Below, one piece after another: positions 7,025-13,448 of a stretch of DNA of 22,305 nt. The position numbers and the translations under genes are program-made. How positions within the stretch are numbered: position 1 is the first letter of the stretch; each line of letters starts with the position of its first letter. Under the pieces are notes generated by a model. It was given only the letters and a program-made list of their open reading frames with translations. It searched no databases and had not been told where the DNA came from. This stretch comes from SG8-32-3 sp964514055 (GTDB taxonomy: Archaea > Thermoproteota > Bathyarchaeia > Bathyarchaeales > Bathycorpusculaceae): positions 1 to 22,305 of the forward strand of contig CAZEPB010000027.1 in the NCBI GenBank assembly GCA_964514055.1, read 5' to 3'.

Positions 7025-7143
7025 GCCGGCTTTTCCTCCTTCCAAGGCAGGAAGCATCCGCACCGTGGGCACTTCTTGGGGTCGGGAGTCCTCGGAATCC
7101 ACCTGTGCCCGCACTTCGGGCAACTCTTGGTTGGAAGCTCCAT
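7021..7143 (-). CDS. 40-aa double-CxxC zinc-ribbon protein
   Basis: Reads MELPTKSCPKCGHRWIPR then TPDPKKCPRCGCFLPWKEE. The two CPxCG knuckles (Cys8/Cys11 and Cys25/Cys28) are the standard zinc ribbon of many small archaeal proteins. ATG 7143 has GGGTGA about 9 bases upstream, and a TATA box lies at 7179-7190. The stop overlaps the next start as ATGA. It occupies the same DNA as the 5' extension of the following gene in another frame; the clear CxxC pair makes this frame the real one. First gene of the leftward operon; probably a nucleic-acid or protein-binding regulator (inference). Confidence 0.72.
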   Translation of the reverse strand: MELPTKSCPKCGHRWIPRTPDPKKCPRCGCFLPWKEEKPA

Positions 7144-7178
7144 TGAACAATTCACCCATTATGTTAAATGCAAACCCC

Positions 7179-7190
7179 AAATATAAACTC
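7179..7190 (-). promoter_or_regulatory. TATA box of the small-gene operon
   Basis: Leftward, GAGTTTATATTT is followed after about 25 bases by the region containing GGGTGA and the start at 7143. This is the expected geometry for an archaeal promoter with a short leader. It would drive the operon from 7143 to 4850. Confidence 0.55.
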
Positions 7191-7295
7191 CTCTGTTTGG
7201 CTTCCTTTTCGACAAAGGGGCTTGAAAAGGCGGTATTTAGTTATCTGCGTGCTCACTCCGCGTCGAACATAAGCGCCCTCAGAGGAGAAATCCTC

Positions 7296-7383
7296 GCTTC
7301 ACGCATACAACACAGATTTGGAGGGTAAATTCAAAAGTGGAAATTGAAAAACACTGCCCAAAACCGTGAAGGATGCGTGGAGC
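7296..7383 (+). repeat. Repeat unit 2 (diverged)
   Basis: Begins GCTTCACGCATACAACACAG (7296-7315) and ends with a degenerate inverted partner AAACCGTGAAGGATGCGTGG (7361-7380). The outer motifs are spaced about as in unit 3, and the middle retains short matches (AAATTGAAAA, CCCAAAACCGTG). It looks like an older tandem copy of unit 3. Confidence 0.6.
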
Positions 7384-7402
7384 GAAACCACCCTGCGTAT
7401 TT

Positions 7403-7543
7403 GCTTCACGCATATAACACGGTTTCCGCCCTCATTTTCAATTCTGGGTTTTTGAAAACATACCCCAAAACCGTGTTACATGTGTGAAGAGATTTTTGAC
7501 CCTTTTCGGGTTTGGGGGCCGAATCGGGTTTTTCGCTTTCTGG
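7403..7543 (-). repeat. Repeat unit 3 (inverted copy of unit 1)
   Basis: Contains TTCACGCATATAACACGGTT (7405-7424) and its inverted partner AAACCGTGTTACATGTGTGA (7468-7487). The reverse complement of the whole unit matches 4695-4836 closely. With unit 1 it forms a ~141-bp inverted repeat pair about 2.57 kb apart, enclosing the small-gene operon and unit 2. Confidence 0.8.
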
Positions 7544-7597
7544 CCCATTTTTCAAAAGTGAGAACTGCAAAGTTGGCCACATCCTATCTCACATGTG

Positions 7598-8518
7598 TCA
7601 GAAGAGGGCGGCCTTCTCCCTCACTCCCCTCAAATATTTTGAGTATCTGGGGTAGAACTGCACCGCCTTGCGCTTCAGCCTCATGTAGTGCCTCGCCCCG
7701 ACGGTCTTGGGCACCCTGCCCTCTATGAAGTCCGCCACGGACTCGGGGATATTCAGCGCCTCGGAGGTCATGGTGTCGAAGGTGAACTTGCGGAGGTACT
7801 TCCAGCTCACGACGCCCAGATGGTGCCCGACGCCGTCGGTCGTCCTCTTGCGGCCAGTTTCGCCGACGCACCCCTTCGCAAGCCCGAGGGAGTATCCAGA
7901 CACAAAGGCGTAGTATGCCGACTTCGGCCCTCTGAAATCGGCGAGTGGGGTCACGTAGAAGCTGTCGTGCTTTTCGAGTTCGGCGCTCCCGGAACACAAA
8001 TTGTCAAATAGCTTTACGCCCTCGACCAGTCTCAGCCCAGAGTCGAGCAGCAGGTTGTAGAGGGCAAAAACCCGCTTTCCCCGCTCTATGCTCTTCAATC
8101 TCCTCAGCGAATTGATAATGTCTTCTTCAAGCGGTACGTTGAGGTCGATGCCGTTCTTTATCCTCGGCAGGTTTGCCCGCAAGACATCAAGCCGCTCCCT
8201 GCTGGCGAGACCCTGAGCCTCGTAGAACCGGAACAGGCTGCGGTAGCCGTCGGCGAGGTGCCGCTTCTGCGACCTGCTGCCCACCCCGCTGAAGACCTCC
8301 AGAACGTCGGCTGGCGACGATATCGGCTTCGCGTACTTGTCGAGGTAGCGCCTCCTCTGCTTGATCGTCAGCGGGCTGAGCCCCTTGATCTCCCGCAGCC
8401 ACCTCAGGAAGACCTCTTTTTGCGGCTTATAATTGATTTCGGGCATTTTTCGGGGAGATTGGCGCTTAAGATCCTCTGGCGAAGGCCTTCGTGGGTTCAA
8501 GTCCCACCCTCCGCACCA
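7598..8518 (-). CDS. int(C): catalytic part of split archaeal tyrosine integrase
   Basis: About 306 residues from the att site to the stop. Catalytic elements visible: Arg in LLLDSGLRLVE, Lys in RGPKSAYYAF, KYLRK (second-box Arg), and FIEGRVPKTVGARHYM with the nucleophile Tyr. This matches the archaeal phage-integrase family. The N-terminal core-binding part (LTIKQRRRYLDKYAKP) is present. The first 18 residues are the reverse reading of the tRNA 3' end and join in frame to int(N). In the integrated state the piece lacks its native start; ATG 8446 (MPEINYKPQKEV) or a chance TTG at 8521 could start a shortened protein. GC-rich like the neighbouring operon. Confidence 0.9.
   Translation of the reverse strand, partial: WCGGWDLNPRRPSPEDLKRQSPRKMPEINYKPQKEVFLRWLREIKGLSPLTIKQRRRYLDKYAKPISSPADVLEVFSGVGSRSQKRHLADGYRSLFRFYEAQGLASRERLDVLRANLPRIKNGIDLNVPLEEDIINSLRRLKSIERGKRVFALYNLLLDSGLRLVEGVKLFDNLCSGSAELEKHDSFYVTPLADFRGPKSAYYAFVSGYSLGLAKGCVGETGRKRTTDGVGHHLGVVSWKYLRKFTFDTMTSEALNIPESVADFIEGRVPKTVGARHYMRLKRKAVQFYPRYSKYLRGVREKAALF
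8465..8518 (+). repeat. attR direct repeat (tRNA-Leu 3' end copy)
   Basis: Begins CTTAAGATCC and ends with CCA, matching 1-54 at 50 of 54 positions. The bases before it (GGAGATTGGCG) do not pair with the anticodon stem, so this is only a tRNA 3' fragment and not a working gene. It marks the right boundary of the element; sequence to its right is host DNA. Confidence 0.9.
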
Positions 8519-8607
8519 CAATTTCGAATTCAGTGTTTTCTGAGTTTATAGAAGCATGCGTTCCAGAAGCTTTTAGAATTCAAACCAAGCTTCTACGTTG
8601 AAGAGAA

Positions 8608-8618
8608 CCTATATATAA
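8608..8618 (+). promoter_or_regulatory. TATA box near attR
   Basis: CCTATATATAAGG is a strong archaeal TATA-like sequence. A start of transcription near 8640 would precede the PD-(D/E)XK gene by roughly 95 bases. The 8519-8735 stretch otherwise holds only an inverted repeat (GAAGCTT / AAGCTTC around 8571-8593) and no gene I can support. Confidence 0.45.
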
Positions 8619-8735
8619 GGGGGCTATAGTCTTTGCCGAGCACAACAGAGAAGTGTCAATTTTCTGTCTTGCCTTTCGCTGTCATTCCTTTTTTGGGTTC
8701 CCGCCGTATGTCTTCTCCAAATAGTTGAGAGTAAC

Positions 8736-9296
8736 TTGGCAGCGATAGATACTCTTGAAAAGATGCATTTAGAGGACGCAAGCGAAAGACGAATTATAGC
8801 AAAACATTTGGAAAAGAACCCTTGGCTCATACATCCAACATGGATATTGAACAAAAAAGAAGCAAGAGTCTTAACATGGATACAAGAACAATTTCCAACA
8901 ACAAAATTTGAGGACACAGGACATGACGATGACCGCGTTGATTTCTTCTGTGTTGCTGTTGGTGGTGTCCTTCACATAGTTGAAATTAAACGTGGTGGCC
9001 ATATAGCTAAAGAAAAAGATTTCCTTCAGGCTGACAAATATCGACAATATGTCTTAAAGCGCTTCGAAGAGATTAGCGACCCTGAAGCAATCAAATACAA
9101 TATTGTTCAGAGCCAGCTTATAGCTTCTGAATTGCACCATGACGCAACAGGCATAAAAATCGCTTACCAAAACCAAGGATGGGTTACTTTCACACCTTGG
9201 CACGACTTAATTGAAAGGGCTAAAAGAAGTCACAAGCAATTCAGAGATGAGTTGAAAAAACAAGCAAGGAACCCGATTTGTAAGCTAGTGCATTAA
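8736..9296 (+). CDS. PD-(D/E)XK nuclease-like protein, possibly a C-terminal remnant
   Basis: 186 residues from TTG 8736. DASERRIIAKHLEKNPWLIHP resembles the region ahead of nuclease folds in Shedu-like proteins and in some HSP90-like ATPase proteins. It is followed by DRVDFF and LHIVEIKR: Asp69, Glu83 and Lys85 form the PD-(D/E)XK triad. In larger relatives this domain is C-terminal, so this could be a truncated remnant. The frame is open upstream to 8619 but has no better start codon. It sits 218 bases from attR, a common place for defence genes. It may be a working small nuclease or a remnant; I cannot tell which. Confidence 0.6.
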   Translation: MAAIDTLEKMHLEDASERRIIAKHLEKNPWLIHPTWILNKKEARVLTWIQEQFPTTKFEDTGHDDDRVDFFCVAVGGVLHIVEIKRGGHIAKEKDFLQADKYRQYVLKRFEEISDPEAIKYNIVQSQLIASELHHDATGIKIAYQNQGWVTFTPWHDLIERAKRSHKQFRDELKKQARNPICKLVH

Positions 9297-9346
9297 GTTT
9301 AGAAAGCAATAATTTCAAAACGCCAAATCGCAAAAAGTAGACAGGT

Positions 9347-9370
9347 GTCTGCGCTAAAAAATGCGCGGAC
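9347..9370. terminator. Hairpin between convergent genes
   Basis: GTCTGCGC (9347-9354) pairs with GCGCGGAC (9363-9370) around TAAAAAAT, with one T-G pair. It lies between the ends of the convergent nuclease-like gene (9296) and the ferredoxin gene (9389), so it may end transcripts from both sides. Confidence 0.45.
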
Positions 9371-9388
9371 CCCCGTTTGTTGTGTTTG

Positions 9389-9907
9389 TTATTTGGCTTT
9401 TACTGTTGCTTTTTTCTCTTTGGATTCTTGGAACAGGTTCTTCACGGCTGATATTCTGGATTTCTGAGCAAGTTGCTGTGCGTTGACGAAAGTTATGGCT
9501 TCTTCTGGACACCATTTGACGCATTGCGGACCGTCCTCCTGATCTTGGCAGCTGTTGCATGTGAACACCACTTTCTTCTCAGGATGCATCATCATGGCTC
9601 CGAACTGGCACGCGCTGACGCACCAAGCACAGCCGTTGCACGCATCCTCGTCAACCATGATTATCCCCGTGTCCTCCTCCTGAGACAACGCGTCTCTGGG
9701 GCAAGCCGCCACGCACGCAGGGTCCTCACAGTGCCGACAGGTAACCGCCAAATTGTTAAGCGGACCCAACCGCAACGCCCGAATCCTCGACTTCGTCGGA
9801 TTAAACGTGCCCTCATTAGTCATCGAACAGACGTACTCGCAAACACAGCAGCCAATACACTTGTCAGGGTCAGCCGACACGAACTTTCGGTCTTGAGCCC
9901 GCACCAT
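9389..9907 (-). CDS. Four-cluster ferredoxin-type electron-transfer subunit
   Basis: 172 residues with sixteen cysteines in four groups: 17/20/23/27, 57/60/65/69, 90/93/96/100 and 117/120/129/133. This pattern binds four [4Fe-4S] clusters, as in HycB/CooF/DMSO-reductase B-type subunits. No signal peptide, so cytoplasmic. The gene starts 2 bases after the stop of the aldehyde oxidoreductase, and the two products very likely form an electron-transfer pair. The C-terminus (about 155-172) is a basic Lys-rich tail. Confidence 0.9.
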   Translation of the reverse strand: MVRAQDRKFVSADPDKCIGCCVCEYVCSMTNEGTFNPTKSRIRALRLGPLNNLAVTCRHCEDPACVAACPRDALSQEEDTGIIMVDEDACNGCAWCVSACQFGAMMMHPEKKVVFTCNSCQDQEDGPQCVKWCPEEAITFVNAQQLAQKSRISAVKNLFQESKEKKATVKAK

Positions 9908-9909
9908 CC

Positions 9910-11769
9910 TTAAGCACCTCCCTTAACAATCGAAGCGTACTGACCAAGATTCAACTCCTCAAGCTTCTCCACAGTGGGCACACCTTCCATCGTCCATCCC
10001 CGCGCCTCATAATAATCATCCAATCCAATCTGATGCTCCTCATCGCTGACGCACGCGCCCTTCGCTGGTCCATCCTCAGGCACAGGAGTGTTCTTAATCT
10101 TCCAAGGCAATGTATCAAACTCCCTTGTACCCTTGCCCTCACGAATGTTAAAAAGCCTCGCAAGATTCTCTATCCTCTCACCAGCCTTATCAAGCTCCTC
10201 CGCAGTCATCGGGATACCCGTAGCCAACGTGTAATAGTTCGCCAAATCCTTCAAACCATCATAATACGTGCCCCTCGAAAACTTACACACAATCAACGAA
10301 TCAATCACATTGTAAACATGCCCATCAGGCACAATCATCTTACCCCTGCCCGCCTCAATCTTGAAGCGGTTTACTTTACCCTTCACGTCAGGCGAGTAAG
10401 CACCATTCCGCAAGTGACAAGCACCACGGAACGAAACACTGAAGCCCAACGCTGCGGTCTTCAACGTCCGCAAATCATAACCCGGCAACTCCAAACCCTT
10501 AATGTGACAAGCATACTTGTACGCGTCACCACCGATGATTTCAGCAGCTTTCGCCACGCCTTCAGCCAACGCGTTACCAAGCCATCCTTCCCGTTTCCCG
10601 ATTTTGTGAATGATCTGTATGAGAGCTTCAGCATTACCAAAGCTGAGGTCTATACCGTCCGTCTGCTCCTTTGTTATCACACCATGCTCATAGCAGTCCA
10701 TGGCAAACGCGACCACCACGCCGATGGAAATGCCGTCCATGCCATACTCGTTCACAACACGCATCGCCTCAATAATCGCGTCCAAACGGTCAATACCACA
10801 CAACGGACCCATAGACCACAAACACTCAAACTCCAAACGCGACGTAGAACCCTGATAAGGACCCTCAGGCACCACCGCAATGTGGTCACAACGCATCCCA
10901 CAAGTGGCACAGCCCACAATCTTCTTCACATAATGCTCATTCAACCATTCGCCGCTCACCTTCTCAGCACCCTCAAACTGAGAGTTACTGAAATTCCTCG
11001 TCGCCAACGCATTTAAAGAATTCAAAACCAAAACGTTCTGAGGCGTCCCCAAAGTCTTATACTTCTTGGTCGCTGGACCCTTCATGCGTTCATAAATCAT
11101 TTTGATAAATTCTTTGAAGCCCTCCATGTCTGCGACGTTAACATCATGCGTTCCACGCACAGCGACCGCCTTAAGGTTCTTTGACCCCATGACGCCGCCC
11201 AAGCCAGCCCTTCCGATGGCGCGAAACTCGTCATTTATGATGGCTGCAAACCTGCACAGCCTCTCCCCAGCTTCGCCGATGGCTGAGACGCGGATGTAGA
11301 AGTCGCCGAGTTCCTCCCGAATCATATGGTCGGTTTCGTTAACAGTTTTATACTGCAGATGCTCAGCGTTTCGGATTTCAACTTTGTCATCGTCAATCCA
11401 GAGATAAGACAGTTTGGGTGCTTTGCCTGTGATTATGACGGCGTCGTATCCTGCACGTTTCAGGTCTGGACCAAAGAAGCCGTGAGCTTCAGCATTGGCG
11501 ACACCGCCAGTGGCGGGAGATTTAGACACGACGGCGTAGCTGTTTCCGCCTGTTGGACCCAAGGTTCCGCTGAGCGGACCGGTTAAGTAGATTATCGGGT
11601 TGTCTGGGTCAAAGGCGTCTACACCCGGTTTTGAGTTATCCATTAACAGGCGGATGCCGAGGCCTATGCCACCGATGTAGTTCTTAGCCATTTCCTCACT
11701 CAAAGGTTCAGTGGAAACTTTTCCAGTTGTAAGATTAACGCGTAAAATTTTACCTGCATAAGCATACAT
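9910..11769 (-). CDS. aor: Aldehyde:ferredoxin oxidoreductase (tungsten-pterin enzyme)
   Basis: 619 residues, the usual length. Oxidises aldehydes to acids with ferredoxin as acceptor, using a tungsto-bispterin and one [4Fe-4S] cluster. N-terminal AOR domain (GKILRVNLTTGKVSTEPL; GGNSYAVVSKSPATGGVANA). Cluster ligands Cys287, Cys290, Cys294 (CATCGMRC) and Cys495 (SLIVCKFSRG) fall where they do in the Pyrococcus enzyme. ATG 11769 has TAAGGAGA about 10 bases upstream. First gene of a two-gene operon with the ferredoxin subunit, and divergent from a MoaD-like gene that may serve pterin cofactor synthesis. Substrate class (broad AOR versus other WOR-family members) cannot be set from sequence. Confidence 0.93.
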   Translation of the reverse strand: MYAYAGKILRVNLTTGKVSTEPLSEEMAKNYIGGIGLGIRLLMDNSKPGVDAFDPDNPIIYLTGPLSGTLGPTGGNSYAVVSKSPATGGVANAEAHGFFGPDLKRAGYDAVIITGKAPKLSYLWIDDDKVEIRNAEHLQYKTVNETDHMIREELGDFYIRVSAIGEAGERLCRFAAIINDEFRAIGRAGLGGVMGSKNLKAVAVRGTHDVNVADMEGFKEFIKMIYERMKGPATKKYKTLGTPQNVLVLNSLNALATRNFSNSQFEGAEKVSGEWLNEHYVKKIVGCATCGMRCDHIAVVPEGPYQGSTSRLEFECLWSMGPLCGIDRLDAIIEAMRVVNEYGMDGISIGVVVAFAMDCYEHGVITKEQTDGIDLSFGNAEALIQIIHKIGKREGWLGNALAEGVAKAAEIIGGDAYKYACHIKGLELPGYDLRTLKTAALGFSVSFRGACHLRNGAYSPDVKGKVNRFKIEAGRGKMIVPDGHVYNVIDSLIVCKFSRGTYYDGLKDLANYYTLATGIPMTAEELDKAGERIENLARLFNIREGKGTREFDTLPWKIKNTPVPEDGPAKGACVSDEEHQIGLDDYYEARGWTMEGVPTVEKLEELNLGQYASIVKGGA

Positions 11770-12006
11770 TATTTATATTCTCCTTACAGGTTTTGTTGTC
11801 GTATAAATCGATACAGAAGGTATATTAACTTAATGGATTCTCACATTAGAAATTGATGTTTAAACTCTCAACTTGATTTTGCAGCAACACTAACAGAAAA
11901 ATGAGTTCAGACGGCTTAAGCCTCAACAAAAAAGGGATTTCAACTAAGAAACGGATATATAACGTCTTTGCACTGTAATATTTGGCGTGTCCCGGGGTTT
12001 CACGTC
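11770..12006. promoter_or_regulatory. Divergent promoter region, aor / moaD-like
   Basis: Leftward, CGATTTATAC (about 11800-11809) is a TATA candidate for aor, with the ribosome site TAAGGAGA near 11780. Rightward, GGATATATAAC (about 11953-11963) is a TATA box for the MoaD-like gene; its spacing favours the TTG start at 12007 over the TTG at 11968. No gene otherwise. Confidence 0.5.
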
Positions 12007-12297
12007 TTGAAGATAACAATCGACTATTTGGGCAGCATCAGGCAAACCTTAGGCTTGAACCGATCAGAGCAAATCGAACTTAAAGCCGACGCCTCGGTAT
12101 GTGACCTGCTGTCTTTGCTCGCTGAAAAACACGGCGAACCCTTCAAAAAATCCGTTTACGAACCTAACGACCCCGACTTAAAGCCATACTACATACTATC
12201 CATAAACGGTTTACTGACAAACCAGCTGAACGACATGGAAACCAAACTTAAAGACGGCGACCGCGTAGTTTTGATGCCTGTTGTCAGCGGCGGATAG
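12007..12297 (+). CDS. MoaD/ThiS-like ubiquitin-fold sulfur carrier
   Basis: 96 residues from TTG 12007 (MKITIDYLGSIRQTLGL). Beta-grasp pattern ending in GDRVVLMPVVSGG, with the C-terminal Gly-Gly that is adenylated and thiocarboxylated in MoaD, ThiS and the archaeal SAMP modifiers. The frame is open to TTG 11968, but that start is too close to the TATA box. Next to a tungsto-pterin enzyme, a role in making the pterin dithiolene is the likeliest job; protein modification (SAMP) or tRNA thiolation are alternatives. Confidence 0.82.
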   Translation: MKITIDYLGSIRQTLGLNRSEQIELKADASVCDLLSLLAEKHGEPFKKSVYEPNDPDLKPYYILSINGLLTNQLNDMETKLKDGDRVVLMPVVSGG

Positions 12298-12337
12298 AAG
12301 CGAAAGCGTTAAACCTAGCAGCAAGCAATTTTATTTA

Positions 12338-13420
12338 ATGGCGAGCACTTTGAAGAGGATAGACGCTTTAAAGCAGACAGGTTTTAAAGAAGGGAGGTTC
12401 GACGGGTTCCTAATTTTTAATAGCGCCAACCTAACGTACCTCACTGGTTTTTCAGGCGCAAGCGCGCTGTTGATTCCGAAGAACGGCGAAAGCAGGGTTT
12501 ACGTTTACGGCGTCAACTATGCGCAGGCGGAGGCAGAACTGAGCGAGTTCACGGTGGAACTGGTGAAACGCGGCGAAAACTTGATGAGTAAAATCGCGAA
12601 GCAGGCTAAAGCCTCCGAAATAGGGAAGCTTGCAGTGGACGCTTTAAACATCGAAAGCTGGCGCGCCCTAGCCAAGGCTTTAGGAGGCGAAAAAACCCTT
12701 GAGGTTGGCAACAGTTTCGTTCGGGAGCTTCGCAAAGTTAAAGACCAAACGGAAATCGAGCTGATGCGCAAGGCTGCCGAGTTAACGAGCGAAGGCATGC
12801 GCGTTGCTTACGAAACTGTGACTGCTGGCGTGAGAGAGTACGAGGTGGCAGCGGAAATCGAGTACGCCATGCGGAAGCAGGGTTCCTCTGGCACTGCTTT
12901 CGAAACGATTGTGGCGTCTGGTGCTTGTTCGGCGTTTCCTCACGGCGGCTGCTCTGACAAGATAATTCGGGACGGCGACCTTGTGGTTGTGGATGTGGGT
13001 GCCACGTACAAGTTTTATCGTTCTGACATGACGAGGACTTTGGTGGCGGGGAAGCCTTCGGATAAACAGAAGAAACTTTACCAGATTGTGAAGGCAGCGC
13101 AGGAGAAGGCGTTTGAGGCGTTGAAGCCGAACGTTAAAGCGAAGGATGTTGACGCTGCTGCTAGAAAAGTAATTGCGGATGCGGGTTACGGCGAGTATTT
13201 CGTGCACAATCTTGGTCACGGCGTCGGATTGGAAGTGCATGAACCGCCCACCTTAAGCCCAGAAAGCAAAGATGTGTTGGCGGTTGGCAACGTGGTGACG
13301 GCTGAGCCTGGTATCTACCTTGTCGGCTACGGCGGAGTCCGCATAGAAGACACCATGCTGGTGCAGAAAAACGGCGCGGAAAAACTCACTAACGGACTTT
13401 ATGCTCTAGGCAAAGAATAG
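12338..13420 (+). CDS. pepQ: M24-family Xaa-Pro peptidase (creatinase fold)
   Basis: 360 residues from ATG 12338; GTG 12281 in the same frame overlaps the preceding gene and is less likely. N-terminal creatinase domain (FDGFLIFNSANLTYLTGFSG), then the pita-bread catalytic domain. All five metal ligands are visible: Asp219, Asp230 (VVDVGATYKFYRSDMTRT), His294 (HNLGHGVGLEVHE), Glu323 (TAEPGIY) and Glu337 (VRIEDTM). Cleaves Xaa-Pro peptides in the cytoplasm with two Mn/Co ions. It follows the MoaD-like gene closely on the same strand, probably in one transcript. Confidence 0.9.
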   Translation: MASTLKRIDALKQTGFKEGRFDGFLIFNSANLTYLTGFSGASALLIPKNGESRVYVYGVNYAQAEAELSEFTVELVKRGENLMSKIAKQAKASEIGKLAVDALNIESWRALAKALGGEKTLEVGNSFVRELRKVKDQTEIELMRKAAELTSEGMRVAYETVTAGVREYEVAAEIEYAMRKQGSSGTAFETIVASGACSAFPHGGCSDKIIRDGDLVVVDVGATYKFYRSDMTRTLVAGKPSDKQKKLYQIVKAAQEKAFEALKPNVKAKDVDAAARKVIADAGYGEYFVHNLGHGVGLEVHEPPTLSPESKDVLAVGNVVTAEPGIYLVGYGGVRIEDTMLVQKNGAEKLTNGLYALGKE

Positions 13421-13448
13421 TTTACGAAATTAAGGGTTTCAGAGCGGT

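Larger units (their letters stand above)
7191..7597. other. Non-coding region with two repeat units between operon and integrase
   Basis: No gene supported on either strand. The region holds unit 2 (7296-7383) and unit 3 (7403-7543) side by side in the same orientation, just after the int(C) stop. CACATGTG near 7590 is a further partial motif. Clustered dyad units in a non-coding stretch beside an integrase could be an origin, a control region or binding sites for one of the small zinc proteins; the sequence does not decide. Confidence 0.5.
1..8518. mobile_element. Integrated SSV-type element in a tRNA-Leu gene
   Basis: The element lies between two direct copies of a tRNA 3' end (1-54 and 8465-8518). 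It carries a tyrosine integrase whose reading frame runs through both att copies, which is the hallmark of SSV-type archaeal elements: attP lies inside int, so integration splits the gene. Content is about 8.46 kb, with an AT-rich cargo half (410-4478) and a GC-rich half of small genes plus integrase (4850-8518). I see no capsid, terminase, or recognisable replication or conjugation gene. Whether this is a virus, a plasmid or a degraded remnant cannot be told from the sequence. Seen: repeats, integrase halves, composition shift. Inferred: mobility. Confidence 0.88.

Noticed and set aside
4695..7543. Repeat units as a CRISPR array or transposon ends
   Set aside because: Only three units, no regular spacers, no cas genes, no transposase and no target-site duplication seen.
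8465..8518. Second working tRNA-Leu gene
   Set aside because: The upstream bases do not form an anticodon stem or 5' half; it is only the displaced 3' end at attR.
10033..11016. 327-aa rightward frame inside the AOR gene
   Set aside because: Antisense shadow of a clear AOR gene; its Arg/His/Thr-rich composition is an artefact of codon bias.
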